This document shows, piece after piece, positions 44,859-53,207 of a DNA stretch of 64,000 bases. Made by a program: the position numbers and the translations under genes. How positions within the stretch are numbered: position 1 is the first letter of the stretch; every line of letters starts with the position of its first letter. Below the pieces are notes generated by a model. It searched no databases, had not been told where the DNA came from, and saw only the letters and a program-made list of their open reading frames with translations. Origin of the DNA: Hymenobacter metallilatus (GTDB taxonomy: Bacteria > Bacteroidota > Bacteroidia > Cytophagales > Hymenobacteraceae); assembly GCF_003944705.1 (NCBI RefSeq), contig NZ_RWIS01000006.1, positions 1 through 64,000 on the forward strand, read 5' to 3'.

Positions 44859-45848
44859 ATGCCTTACCAACCCCAACCCGGCCGCTACGCCGACATGCCT
44901 TACCGCCGCTGCGGCCGCAGCGGCCTGAAACTGCCGGCCGTGTCGTTGGGCCTCTGGCACAACTTCGGCGACGTGGACGTGCTCCAGAACTTCCGCGCCA
45001 TCCTGCACCGGGCCTTTGATTCGGGCGTGACCCACTTCGACCTGGCCAACAACTACGGCCCCCCGCCCGGCTCCGCCGAAACCAACTTCGGCCGCATCCT
45101 GCGCGAAGACTTTCGGGGCTACCGCGACGAGCTGATTATCTCCACCAAGGCCGGCTACCACATGTGGGAAGGGCCCTACGGCGAGTGGGGCTCCCGCAAA
45201 TACCTCATATCCAGCCTCGACCAAAGCCTGCGCCGCATGAAGCTGGACTACGTGGACATCTTCTACTCCCACCGCCCCGACCCCGATACGCCCCTGGAAG
45301 AAACCATGCGCGCCCTCGACCACGTGGTGCGCCAGGGCAAGGCCCTGTACGTGGGCATCAGCAACTACAAACCCGCCGAAGCCGCCGAGGCCATCCGCAT
45401 TCTGCGCGAGCTGGGTACGCCCTGCCTGATTCACCAGCCCAAGTACTCCATGTTTGAGCGGTGGGTGGAAGATGGCTTGCTGGATCTGCTGGGCGAGGAG
45501 GGCGTGGGCTGCATCCCGTTCTCACCGCTGGCTCAGGGCCTGCTCACCAACAAATACCTGCACGGCATTCCCCAGGATTCCCGCGTGGCCAAGGGCGTGG
45601 GCTTCCTCACCGAAACCCAGCTGACCGAAGCCCGCCTCACCCAGATCCGCCGGCTCAACGACCTGGCCCAGGAGCGCAACCAAAGCCTGGCCCAGATGGC
45701 TCTGAGCTGGATTCTGCGCGACGAGCGAATCACCTCCGTGCTCATTGGGGCCAGCAAGCCCGAGCAGCTCACCGATTCACTGCGCTGCCTGGAAAACCTG
45801 CAGTTCAGCCCCGAGGAGCTGGCCCGGATTGAGGCGGTGCTGGGGTAG
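44859..45848 (+). CDS. YghZ-like L-glyceraldehyde 3-phosphate reductase (AKR)
   Basis: 329 residues. MPYQPQPGRYADMPYRRCGR and LPAVSLGLWHNFGDVD, then FDLANNYGPPPGSAETNFG, are hallmarks of the YghZ/MgrA group. Catalytic Asp and Tyr (FDLANNYG), Lys (IISTKAGY) and His (YSHRPDP) are present, as is the C-terminal cofactor loop (VLIGASKPEQL). The group reduces L-glyceraldehyde 3-phosphate or methylglyoxal. It is divergent from the AraC gene. A CGTACTTGCC box precedes the gene. Confidence 0.92.
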   Translation: MPYQPQPGRYADMPYRRCGRSGLKLPAVSLGLWHNFGDVDVLQNFRAILHRAFDSGVTHFDLANNYGPPPGSAETNFGRILREDFRGYRDELIISTKAGYHMWEGPYGEWGSRKYLISSLDQSLRRMKLDYVDIFYSHRPDPDTPLEETMRALDHVVRQGKALYVGISNYKPAEAAEAIRILRELGTPCLIHQPKYSMFERWVEDGLLDLLGEEGVGCIPFSPLAQGLLTNKYLHGIPQDSRVAKGVGFLTETQLTEARLTQIRRLNDLAQERNQSLAQMALSWILRDERITSVLIGASKPEQLTDSLRCLENLQFSPEELARIEAVLG

Positions 45849-45878
45849 GCAGAGTATAGGTTACAGTGTGCCGAACTA

Positions 45879-46000
45879 CCAGCACGATGTAGAGACGCGA
45901 CACTTCGCGTCTCGGCGTTGCTGATATTGTTCAGTTCGAGTATCGAAATGCCAGCACGATGTAGAGACGCGACACTTCGCGTCTCTACATCGTGCTGATG
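45879..46000. repeat. Duplicated GTAGAGACGC repeat
   Basis: A 35-base sequence beginning CCAGCACGATGTAGAGACGC occurs twice in direct orientation (45879-45913 and 45951-45985). The second copy forms its own palindrome with 21-base perfect arms (45952-45997). Both belong to the family at 39329 and 40853. Confidence 0.85.
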
Positions 46001-46026
46001 TTGTGTATACGATACAGTGCCAGCCG

Positions 46027-46458
46027 CTACGGGTGCTGCCGCAGGATTTGCAGCGTCTTCTCGTCTGGCTCGCCGCCGAAAAACCGGTTCAGCACCCGCT
46101 GAAAAACCGGGTCGGCACCTTCCAGGGCAGCAAACAGCGTCATGCTGGAGCGAAGCTTCAGGTCATCCGGGCTGCCCATGATGCGGGTGGCATCGGTACT
46201 TTCCAACGTCAGCAGGGCCGCGCTTATTTCTTGCAGGCGGGAGCCCAGCACGGGGTGCTGCAGATAGGCCTCAGCTTCCTGCTGGCTTTGGATGGCGTAG
46301 AACCGGGCCGTTTCGCTGTAGCCCAGGCCCTGCAGCTGGGGGAAAATGTACCATATCCAGTGGCTTCGCTTACGTCCGCCCCGGATTTCGGCCAGGGCCG
46401 TGGCGTAGTCGCGCCGCTGGGCATCCAGGAAGCGTTGCAGAGTGGGTTGCTGGGGCAT
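46027..46458 (-). CDS. DUF1810 family protein
   Basis: 143 residues. RFLDAQRRDYATALAEIRGG, KRSHWIWYIFPQLQGLGYS and the later MGSPDDLKLRSSMTLFAAL are the conserved DUF1810 blocks. The Trp-rich first motif and a basic helix suggest a nucleic-acid or calpastatin-like fold, but the function is unknown. It is preceded by a duplicated repeat and stands alone. Confidence 0.93.
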   Translation of the reverse strand: MPQQPTLQRFLDAQRRDYATALAEIRGGRKRSHWIWYIFPQLQGLGYSETARFYAIQSQQEAEAYLQHPVLGSRLQEISAALLTLESTDATRIMGSPDDLKLRSSMTLFAALEGADPVFQRVLNRFFGGEPDEKTLQILRQHP

Positions 46459-46596
46459 GTGGTAGCTGATAGGTATGGGAGGCGTAGCGCAACCCGAAGA
46501 CGTTGTGGTAGGGGTACCTTACCGGCCGGATTAAGAAAATTCTAAGGGTCCACCCGGGCTGGTTGTATAGTACGTAGTTGTTGTGGGCAAAAGGTG

Positions 46597-48387
46597 TTAA
46601 GGAGCACCGCCACTTTTCTGCAGTAGCAGTTCCACAGCACGCTGCACTTCGGCATCGTGCCCGGCCGCAACCTGCCGAAGCGTAGGCCTGACAGCCTCTT
46701 CCGGCGCGATACCCCGGCCCTGGTAGGAGCCGCTACGGCTTATCACCCGCCGTCCGGTCCAACTCAACAAATATGCCCGCCCGATGGCCGCAAAATTCAT
46801 TTCCCCGTTGGCACCGCCGGTAGTTTGGCCCAGCAGCTGGCCAAGTTGGTAGCGCCGCACCAGCTCGGTAATGGTTTCGCCGTAGCTGTAGGTATGCTGA
46901 CCAATCAGAAACACTTTGGGCGCAGCAACCAACGGCAACTGCGGGCTTTTCCAGGATGATTTCTCCCCCGCGAAATCAGCGTGCTGAAAAGCCGGTTGGC
47001 GCAGCACCGGCATAGCCAGGCTGTCCATCAGTAACGGTGTTTGAGTGAAGTGGGGCAGGATACGCAGCAGGTCGTAGTGGGGGCGCTGGCGCAGGTCTAC
47101 TACCACGCCCCGGGCCGCCTGCAACTGGGGCAGGGCCCGTTGAAAATCGGTGTAGCGCAGCCGGGCCGCATCCAGGTACACCAGCCCGGGTGCCAGCTCC
47201 TGCACGGGCGGGGCCTGGTTGTAGAAGTTGCCCCGCAGTTGCCGGAATATCCATTGGGTACTGGCACTGCGGCCCAGGGAGTCGCGGAAAGTGAAAGTGG
47301 CGACGGGAGCTGTTGCCGCAATAGTGGTAAGCAGCTGCTCGGTGGCTAGCTGGCGGGCCACAGCCGCAGAGGTAGCCGGCATATGGGTTTGCAGCGAATC
47401 AAGCAGCAGGCCCACCGGCCGGTTGTGTACGTGCGTGAGGACGCTGCCCTGAGCTACCGCCGCCTGCAGCGCCGCCGGAACCTGCCGCACCACTACCTGC
47501 TCCTCTATCCAAGCCAGCTGCAGCGCCCAGGGCGGGTTCACGATGCGCAGGCCGGTGCGGGTTTTAGGGCCGATGGCCACATGCCGGTCGGGGAGGCGGG
47601 CCAGCAGGGTGCGGCAAGCCGCCAGCAGTTCGGCCTCCGTAGAAGCCTGAGCGGCTTGCTGCAGGGCAGCGGGCAGGGCGGATTCCCACCGGGCCCGCTC
47701 CAGCACCGCCCGGTAGGGGTAAAAATGCCGGATGATGTTCCAGGTAAGCAGTACCGTGGCCAAACGCTGCTCCGGCGTGGCCGCCGACAACCGCCGGACC
47801 CGCCGCTTCGGCCGGCCCGAAAGACGCTGCTGGTGCTGGGCTCCGGTTAGGAGCAGCGGTAACGCCAGCTGAACGGAATCAGTAAGCGCTTCGAAGTACT
47901 GGTGTGCACCGGAAAACAAGCTGTCGGCTACCGGCCCCGAAGTGGCCTGAATACTACTGGTGTAGGGAATACCCGCCAGCTTCAACATCAGCCGGACTAC
48001 CGGTAATCCGGTTTTATCCAGGCCCAGGCTGTGGTGCTCCCAAAAGTAGTAGGGCCCCGTGCTTGTCGGTAAAAAGGGCGTAGGGGATGTGGGTGCCTTG
48101 ACTATACTAAACCGAATTTCCGGAGCCAAAGGCCGCAGCAGGCTGTCGAGGGTGTGGGCCAGGGCGGCATCGGTGCGGGCGCGGCGCACCGCCGGAATGC
48201 TGTGGACCAGCACCGTTTCCCAGCTCAGGCGGGCGGTGTGGCGGTTGGGGTAGAAATATTTCACGTCGCCCGCCAGCCTGGCGAGGGCCGAGAGGTTGCG
48301 GGTTTCGCGGGCCGTCAGGGAATCCGGCTCGGCCGATACGGTCAGGGGTACAGCCGCCAGCAGCAGCGCGGAATGTAGAAAATGCAC
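46597..48387 (-). CDS. S41-family peptidase, exported
   Basis: About 596 residues from the GTG at 48387 (MHFLHSALLLAAVPLTVSA, a signal peptide). An ATG at 48450 would add 21 residues. The N-terminal domain is helical (NLSALARLAGDVKYFYPNRH). The C-terminal S41 protease domain has VFLIGQHTYSYGETITELVR, where Ser or Tyr sits at the nucleophile position, then TTGGANGEMN. It probably processes or degrades periplasmic proteins. The PDZ domain is not obvious. Confidence 0.8.
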   Translation of the reverse strand: MHFLHSALLLAAVPLTVSAEPDSLTARETRNLSALARLAGDVKYFYPNRHTARLSWETVLVHSIPAVRRARTDAALAHTLDSLLRPLAPEIRFSIVKAPTSPTPFLPTSTGPYYFWEHHSLGLDKTGLPVVRLMLKLAGIPYTSSIQATSGPVADSLFSGAHQYFEALTDSVQLALPLLLTGAQHQQRLSGRPKRRVRRLSAATPEQRLATVLLTWNIIRHFYPYRAVLERARWESALPAALQQAAQASTEAELLAACRTLLARLPDRHVAIGPKTRTGLRIVNPPWALQLAWIEEQVVVRQVPAALQAAVAQGSVLTHVHNRPVGLLLDSLQTHMPATSAAVARQLATEQLLTTIAATAPVATFTFRDSLGRSASTQWIFRQLRGNFYNQAPPVQELAPGLVYLDAARLRYTDFQRALPQLQAARGVVVDLRQRPHYDLLRILPHFTQTPLLMDSLAMPVLRQPAFQHADFAGEKSSWKSPQLPLVAAPKVFLIGQHTYSYGETITELVRRYQLGQLLGQTTGGANGEMNFAAIGRAYLLSWTGRRVISRSGSYQGRGIAPEEAVRPTLRQVAAGHDAEVQRAVELLLQKSGGAP

Positions 48388-48483
48388 CGGAATAGGCTTA
48401 GGGAAATCGAGCCGTAAGAGACTCGCACCCTGCTCTGGGTTGCATTTCATGCTGAAACCGGCGCGTTTTCGTCACTCTGAACC

Positions 48484-48632
48484 TCATTCCGAGCACAGCC
48501 GAGGAATCCCGCGTGCTGCTGTTGCAGTGCTATTGTCATGCTGAGCGCCGCCGAAGCACCTTTACCGCTTCGTTAGATTACTACCACAACGTCAGCACGC
48601 GAGATTCCTCGGCAAGCTCAGCATGACGTTCT
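48484..48632. repeat. Nested palindromic repeats
   Basis: Three half or whole repeat pieces lie together: CATTCCGAGCACAGCCGAGG (from 48484), TCATGCTGAGCGCCGCCGAA (from about 48536), and ACGTCAGCACGCGAG...AGCATGACGTTC (about 48589-48631). The spacer 48451-48742 holds no gene. Confidence 0.7.
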
Positions 48633-48742
48633 GGTAAACAGCATCCACAATCCGAGGCCACGTCCGATAAAACCCAATTGGCTGGTGCCTAACTACCAAC
48701 TTCCATTTCTACCTTACGGTCCCGACTATTCTTCCTTTCCGC

Positions 48743-51175
48743 GTGAAAAAACTCTACGCATTATTACTCGGCAGCTTTCTGCTGAGTGCACCCCTGGCTT
48801 CGGCCCAAACCCTGGCTGAAAAGACCAAAGGCCTCCAGAAATTCCCCGGCTTCTTCCCATTTTACTGGGACGAGAAGGGCGGGCGCATCCTGCTGGAAAT
48901 CGACAAGCTCGACCAGGAAATTCTGTACGTGAGCAGCCTGCCCCAGGGCGTGGGCTCCAACGATTTGGGCCTCGACCGGGGGCAGATTGGGCAGACGCGC
49001 ATTGTGAAGTTCGTGAAGAGCGGCCCCAAGATTCTGCTGCTGCAGCCCAATTATGATTTCCGCGCCGTGAGCCAGAACCCGGAGGAGCGCAAATCGGTGG
49101 AACAGGCGTTTGCCCAGTCCGTCATCTGGGGCTTCAAGGCCGAGGCCCAGGAAGGCAACCGGGTACTGGTGGACCTCACGCCCTTCCTGCTGCGCGACTC
49201 CCACCAGATCAGTGACAAGCTGGAAGACCTCAAGCAGGGCAATTTTAAAGCCGAGGAAAGCCGCTCGGCCGTGTTTTTGCCCAATACCAAAGGCTTTCCC
49301 CAGAACTCGGAGTTTGAGGCCATCATTACCCTCACCGGCAAAGCCAAAGGCCGCGAAATTCAGTCGGTTACCCCCGACCCGAATGCCGTGACGGTGCACA
49401 TGCACCACTCCTTCGTGCAGCTGCCCGACGCGAATTACAAACCCCGGGCCTTTGACCCCCGCGCCGGCTACTACGCCAACGAGTTCATGGACTACGCCAC
49501 GCCCATCGACCGGCCGATTATGCAGCGGCAATTGGTGCGCCACCGCCTGGCCAAAAAAGACCCCACAGCGGCTCAGAGTGAGGCCGTGGAGCCGCTGGTG
49601 TATTACCTCGATCGGGGCGCGCCCGAGCCCGTGCGCTCCGCCCTGATGGAGGGGGCCGCGTGGTGGAACCAGGCCTTCGAGGCAGCCGGCTACCGCAATG
49701 CGTTCCAGGTGAAGCTGCTGCCCGAAGACGCCGACCCCATGGACATTCGCTACAACCTCATTCAGTGGGTGCACCGCTCCACCCGGGGCTGGTCGTACGG
49801 GGCGAGCATTGTGGACCCGCGCACCGGCGAAATCATCAAGGGGCAGGTGTCGTTGGGCTCCCTGCGGGTGCGTCAGGACTTCCTGATTGCCGAGGGCCTG
49901 CTGCAACCTTATGAGGACGGTAAGCCCACCTCGCCCGAGATGCTGCAAATGGGCCTGGCCCGCCTGCGCCAGCTGGCCGCCCACGAAGTGGGCCACACCC
50001 TGGGGCTCTACCACAACTACTCGGCCAGCACCCGGGATAGGTCGTCGGTGATGGACTACCCCATGCCCCGCATCAACACCCGCGCCGATGGCAGCATTGA
50101 TCTGAGCGAGGCCTACGCCACCGGCATCGGCAGCTGGGACAAGCGCGCCATCCTCTACGGCTACCAGGATTTCGGCCCCCAGGCGGATGAAAAAGCGGCT
50201 TTGGATGCCGTAATGAAGCAGACCCTGGCCGAGGGCTACGTGTTCATCTCCGACGCCGATGCCCGGGCCGCCGGCGGGGCCCACCCCACGGCCCACCTCT
50301 GGGACGACGGCCCCAACGCCGCCGACGAGCTGAACCGCCTCCTGGATGTGCGCCAGCAGCTGCTGGCCCGCTTCTCCGAAAAAGCCCTGGCGCCCGGGCA
50401 GCCCATGGCCATGCTGGAGGAAGTGCTGGTGCCCATGTATCTGCTGCAGCGCTACCAGGTGGAGGCGGCTTCCAAGGAGCTGGGCGGCCTCTACTACACC
50501 TACGCCGTAAAGGGCGACGGCCAAACCATCACCAAGCTACTGGAGCCCGCCGAGCAGTGGAAGGCCCTGGACGCGCTGCTGCGCACGATTTCGCCCCGGG
50601 AGCTGGCCCTGTCGGAAGAGCTGCTGATGAAGATTCCGCCCCGCCCCGTGAACTACGGCCGCAGCCGTGAAACTTTCCCGGCCCGCACCGGCCTCACCTT
50701 CGACCCCCTAGGCGCGGCCGAATCGGCGGCGGCTACTACGCTGGAATTTCTGCTGAATCCGCAGCGTGCGGCGCGTTTGGAAGAGTACCACGCCCGCCAC
50801 GCCGAGCAGCCCGGCCTCGGGGCGGTGCTGGACAAGCTGCTGGCCGCTACCTGGGACGCCAAACCCGAAACCGGCTACCCCGGCGAGCTGCAGCGCCTCG
50901 TGCAGATGCTCACCCTGCAAAAGCTGCTGGCCCTGGCCGCCGCTCCGCAAGCCCCGGTAGGCGTGAAAGCACTGGCTGCCTTGAAGGTGGAAGATCTGAA
51001 AAAGCAGCTTCAAAAAGACCAGAAAGCCAAGGAGGAAAGCCGCCGCGCCACCTCCCTGGCCGCCCTGCGCACCATCCGGCAGTTCGAGGACAACCCCGAG
51101 AAGTTCCAGCCCGCGCCCGCCCTTCCCATGCCCGACGGCGCCCCCATCGGCTCGGATGACTGCGGGACGTTGTAA
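48743..51175 (+). CDS. Zinc-dependent metalloprotease (DUF5117/DUF5118 type)
   Basis: 810 residues from a GTG. A signal peptide (MKKLYALLLGSFLLSAPLAS) precedes the DUF5118/DUF5117 regions (FPGFFPFYWDEKGGRILLEI and YYLDRGAPEPVRSALMEGA). The zinc motif AAHEVGHTLGLYHNY is at about residues 412-426. The SVMDYP segment is the Met-turn. Probably an exported gluzincin/metzincin-like peptidase that degrades extracytoplasmic protein. It is preceded by repeats. The start GTG was chosen from the signal peptide. Confidence 0.93.
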   Translation: MKKLYALLLGSFLLSAPLASAQTLAEKTKGLQKFPGFFPFYWDEKGGRILLEIDKLDQEILYVSSLPQGVGSNDLGLDRGQIGQTRIVKFVKSGPKILLLQPNYDFRAVSQNPEERKSVEQAFAQSVIWGFKAEAQEGNRVLVDLTPFLLRDSHQISDKLEDLKQGNFKAEESRSAVFLPNTKGFPQNSEFEAIITLTGKAKGREIQSVTPDPNAVTVHMHHSFVQLPDANYKPRAFDPRAGYYANEFMDYATPIDRPIMQRQLVRHRLAKKDPTAAQSEAVEPLVYYLDRGAPEPVRSALMEGAAWWNQAFEAAGYRNAFQVKLLPEDADPMDIRYNLIQWVHRSTRGWSYGASIVDPRTGEIIKGQVSLGSLRVRQDFLIAEGLLQPYEDGKPTSPEMLQMGLARLRQLAAHEVGHTLGLYHNYSASTRDRSSVMDYPMPRINTRADGSIDLSEAYATGIGSWDKRAILYGYQDFGPQADEKAALDAVMKQTLAEGYVFISDADARAAGGAHPTAHLWDDGPNAADELNRLLDVRQQLLARFSEKALAPGQPMAMLEEVLVPMYLLQRYQVEAASKELGGLYYTYAVKGDGQTITKLLEPAEQWKALDALLRTISPRELALSEELLMKIPPRPVNYGRSRETFPARTGLTFDPLGAAESAAATTLEFLLNPQRAARLEEYHARHAEQPGLGAVLDKLLAATWDAKPETGYPGELQRLVQMLTLQKLLALAAAPQAPVGVKALAALKVEDLKKQLQKDQKAKEESRRATSLAALRTIRQFEDNPEKFQPAPALPMPDGAPIGSDDCGTL

Positions 51176-51196
51176 CTCTCAAATACTCCACGTTAA

Positions 51197-51565
51197 ATGA
51201 TGAAAAAGATATTTTTCTTGCTGATAATATTTTATTGTTCATCGTGCAGAAATCTGAAAAACAGTATGCGCTGTGTAGAGAATGAAAAATTTAAAAAAGA
51301 GTTTTTCATGCGAATAAATATTGTCGAGCAAAACCTTTACCTCAAGCAGGATTCAGTGTTTCACAGCTCTCTTATTTTTTTGTCAAACTATGCGCCAGTA
51401 TCATTCTATGAGACTATGAACTATGCTAGAATCTATCCGCCTCGCGCTTTGGAGAGAGATAAAAAAGGATGGATAAAATGGTATGAGGATAATAAATGTA
51501 AAGACATCAAATTAAAGAATAAGTATCCTGTTCCAGAGCAGTATCAGGAGTTCTTTAAGTATTAA
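51197..51565 (+). CDS. AT-rich orphan lipoprotein
   Basis: 122 residues. MMKKIFFLLIIFYCSSC is a lipoprotein signal with a Cys at residue 17. The mature part is basic and Lys-rich (NEKFKKEFFMRINIVEQN). The codon use is strongly A+T-rich, unlike any neighbour. It starts 21 bases after the metalloprotease gene on the same strand. No family recognised. The composition suggests recent acquisition. Confidence 0.65.
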   Translation: MMKKIFFLLIIFYCSSCRNLKNSMRCVENEKFKKEFFMRINIVEQNLYLKQDSVFHSSLIFLSNYAPVSFYETMNYARIYPPRALERDKKGWIKWYEDNKCKDIKLKNKYPVPEQYQEFFKY

Positions 51566-51572
51566 ACAAGTC

Positions 51573-53060
51573 CTACTCTTTCGGAGTCGTCGGCGTCCAG
51601 CCGCCACCTAGGCCTCGGTAGAGGTCGATGAGGAGCAGGAACTGATGGCGGCGGGTCTGGGTCAGGTTCAGCTCAGCTTCCAGTACGTTGCGCTGGGCGG
51701 TTACCACTTCCAGGTAGGAGGCGTAGTTGGCCTTGTACAGGTCGTCGGATACGCTGACGGCTTTGGTGAGGGCGGCTACTTCCTGCTGCTGCAACTCAAA
51801 CATGCGCTGGTAGTTGCCAATGCCGCGCAGGCTGGTGCTCACTTCTTCGAAGCCGGTTTGCACAGCTTTCTGGTAGTCGTTGTAGGCAATCTGCTGCTCG
51901 GCGGCCGAGCGGCGCAGGTCGGCTTTGAGGCCGTTGCGGTTGAGCAGGGGGGCGCTCAGGCCCGCGAGCAGCCCGTAGGCCAGGGAGCCGGGCGTGTTGA
52001 ACAGCACCGAGGCCCGGTAGGCATTCACGCCCACAAACGGCGTGAGCGTGAGCGAGGGCAAAAACGCCGCGCGGGCCGCTGCTACATCGGCGCGGGCGGC
52101 CACCAGCTGCAGCTCGGCCTGCTGCACATCGGGGCGGCGCAGCAGCATGGTGGCGGGCAGGCCGGCCTGCACCTGGGTAGGCAGCGGCTGCTGCAGAATG
52201 GGCAGCCCCCGGGCAATGCGCTGGGGGTAGCGGCCCAGCAGACGGTTCAGCTCGTTTTCGGTGGCGGCAATACGCTGCTGGGTTTCGGCTTCCAGGCTGC
52301 GGGTGCGCAACAGCTGGGCCGTAAACTGCTGCACAGCCAGCTCGTTGGCGCGGCCGGCCTGCTTCTGCACCTTCACAATATCCAGGGCCCGCTCCTGCAG
52401 GCGCTGGTTTTTGGAAAGTACGGCCAGCTCGTTATCCAGCCCCAGCAGGTTGAAGTACAGCCGGGCCACCTCGGCTACCAGGGCCGTTTCCACCAGGTGG
52501 CGGCCTTTCTCGGAGGCCAGCAGGCGCATATAAGCCGCCTGCCGGCGCTGGCGCAGCTTGCCCCAGAGGTCAATTTCCCAGGAGCTGCGCAGGCCCAGGA
52601 AAAAGTCGGGCGTGGGGTTGGGGATGCGCTGCCGGCCCTCCACGTTGGGCGAGAGGTTGGTGTCGTAGTTGCCGATGCCGTTGAGGGTGTAGTCGCCGAA
52701 CTTCTCCACGCCGGCGCTGGCTACCCCGTTCACGGTGGGCAACAAAGCCCCGCGCTGCACCTGCAGGTTGGCCCGGGCAATTTCGATACGCTGAATGGCC
52801 GTGCGCACATCAGGATTGGCCTGCAGGGCCGTGTCAATGAGGCCCACCAGGTTTTTATCCCCGAAAAACTTTCGCCAGGGCTGGTCGGCCAGGGAAGTGG
52901 AGTCGGTAGTAGCGGCCGGGGCCGGGAAGGCGGCCGGCATGGTGGCCGCCGCGGGCTGCACGGTGGGCTCGGCCACCCGGCAGCCAGTAGCCAGGGCCAG
53001 GGCGGCCAAAGCCGGCAGCGTGCGGCGGGAAATGGAGCGTATCGGGTTGGGTAAGGTCAT
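51573..53060 (-). CDS. RND efflux outer membrane channel (OprM/NodT family)
   Basis: 495 residues. A lipobox (AALALATGC) precedes two repeats of a channel-type helical fold, typical of TolC-like outer membrane factors: IEIARANLQVQRGALLPTVN, VARLYFNLLGLDNELAVLSK, and LLRRPDVQQAELQLVAARAD. It completes the tripartite pump with the inner-membrane transporter and adaptor encoded next. A palindromic repeat separates it from the permease gene (53208-56375), while all three run on the same strand. Confidence 0.93.
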   Translation of the reverse strand: MTLPNPIRSISRRTLPALAALALATGCRVAEPTVQPAAATMPAAFPAPAATTDSTSLADQPWRKFFGDKNLVGLIDTALQANPDVRTAIQRIEIARANLQVQRGALLPTVNGVASAGVEKFGDYTLNGIGNYDTNLSPNVEGRQRIPNPTPDFFLGLRSSWEIDLWGKLRQRRQAAYMRLLASEKGRHLVETALVAEVARLYFNLLGLDNELAVLSKNQRLQERALDIVKVQKQAGRANELAVQQFTAQLLRTRSLEAETQQRIAATENELNRLLGRYPQRIARGLPILQQPLPTQVQAGLPATMLLRRPDVQQAELQLVAARADVAAARAAFLPSLTLTPFVGVNAYRASVLFNTPGSLAYGLLAGLSAPLLNRNGLKADLRRSAAEQQIAYNDYQKAVQTGFEEVSTSLRGIGNYQRMFELQQQEVAALTKAVSVSDDLYKANYASYLEVVTAQRNVLEAELNLTQTRRHQFLLLIDLYRGLGGGWTPTTPKE

Positions 53061-53082
53061 GGGGCTAGCAAGGCTATTACTT

Positions 53083-53171
53083 CTGTCATCCTGAGCGGAG
53101 CGAAGGACCTTATAACTTTGGCGCGAGTCGTTGTAACGTGACAAGGTCCTTCGCTCCGCTCAGGATGACAG
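53083..53171. repeat. Perfect palindrome between RND genes
   Basis: CTGTCATCCTGAGCGGAGCG... (53083-53111) is an exact inverted copy of 53143-53171 (29-base arms) around a 31-base loop. It lies between the permease and outer-membrane channel genes and could act as a transcription attenuator. A GGGTTTCAACCCTGGGAA piece follows. Confidence 0.85.
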
Positions 53172-53207
53172 AAAAATTCAGGGTTTCAACCCTGGGAATC
53201 GGATTCA

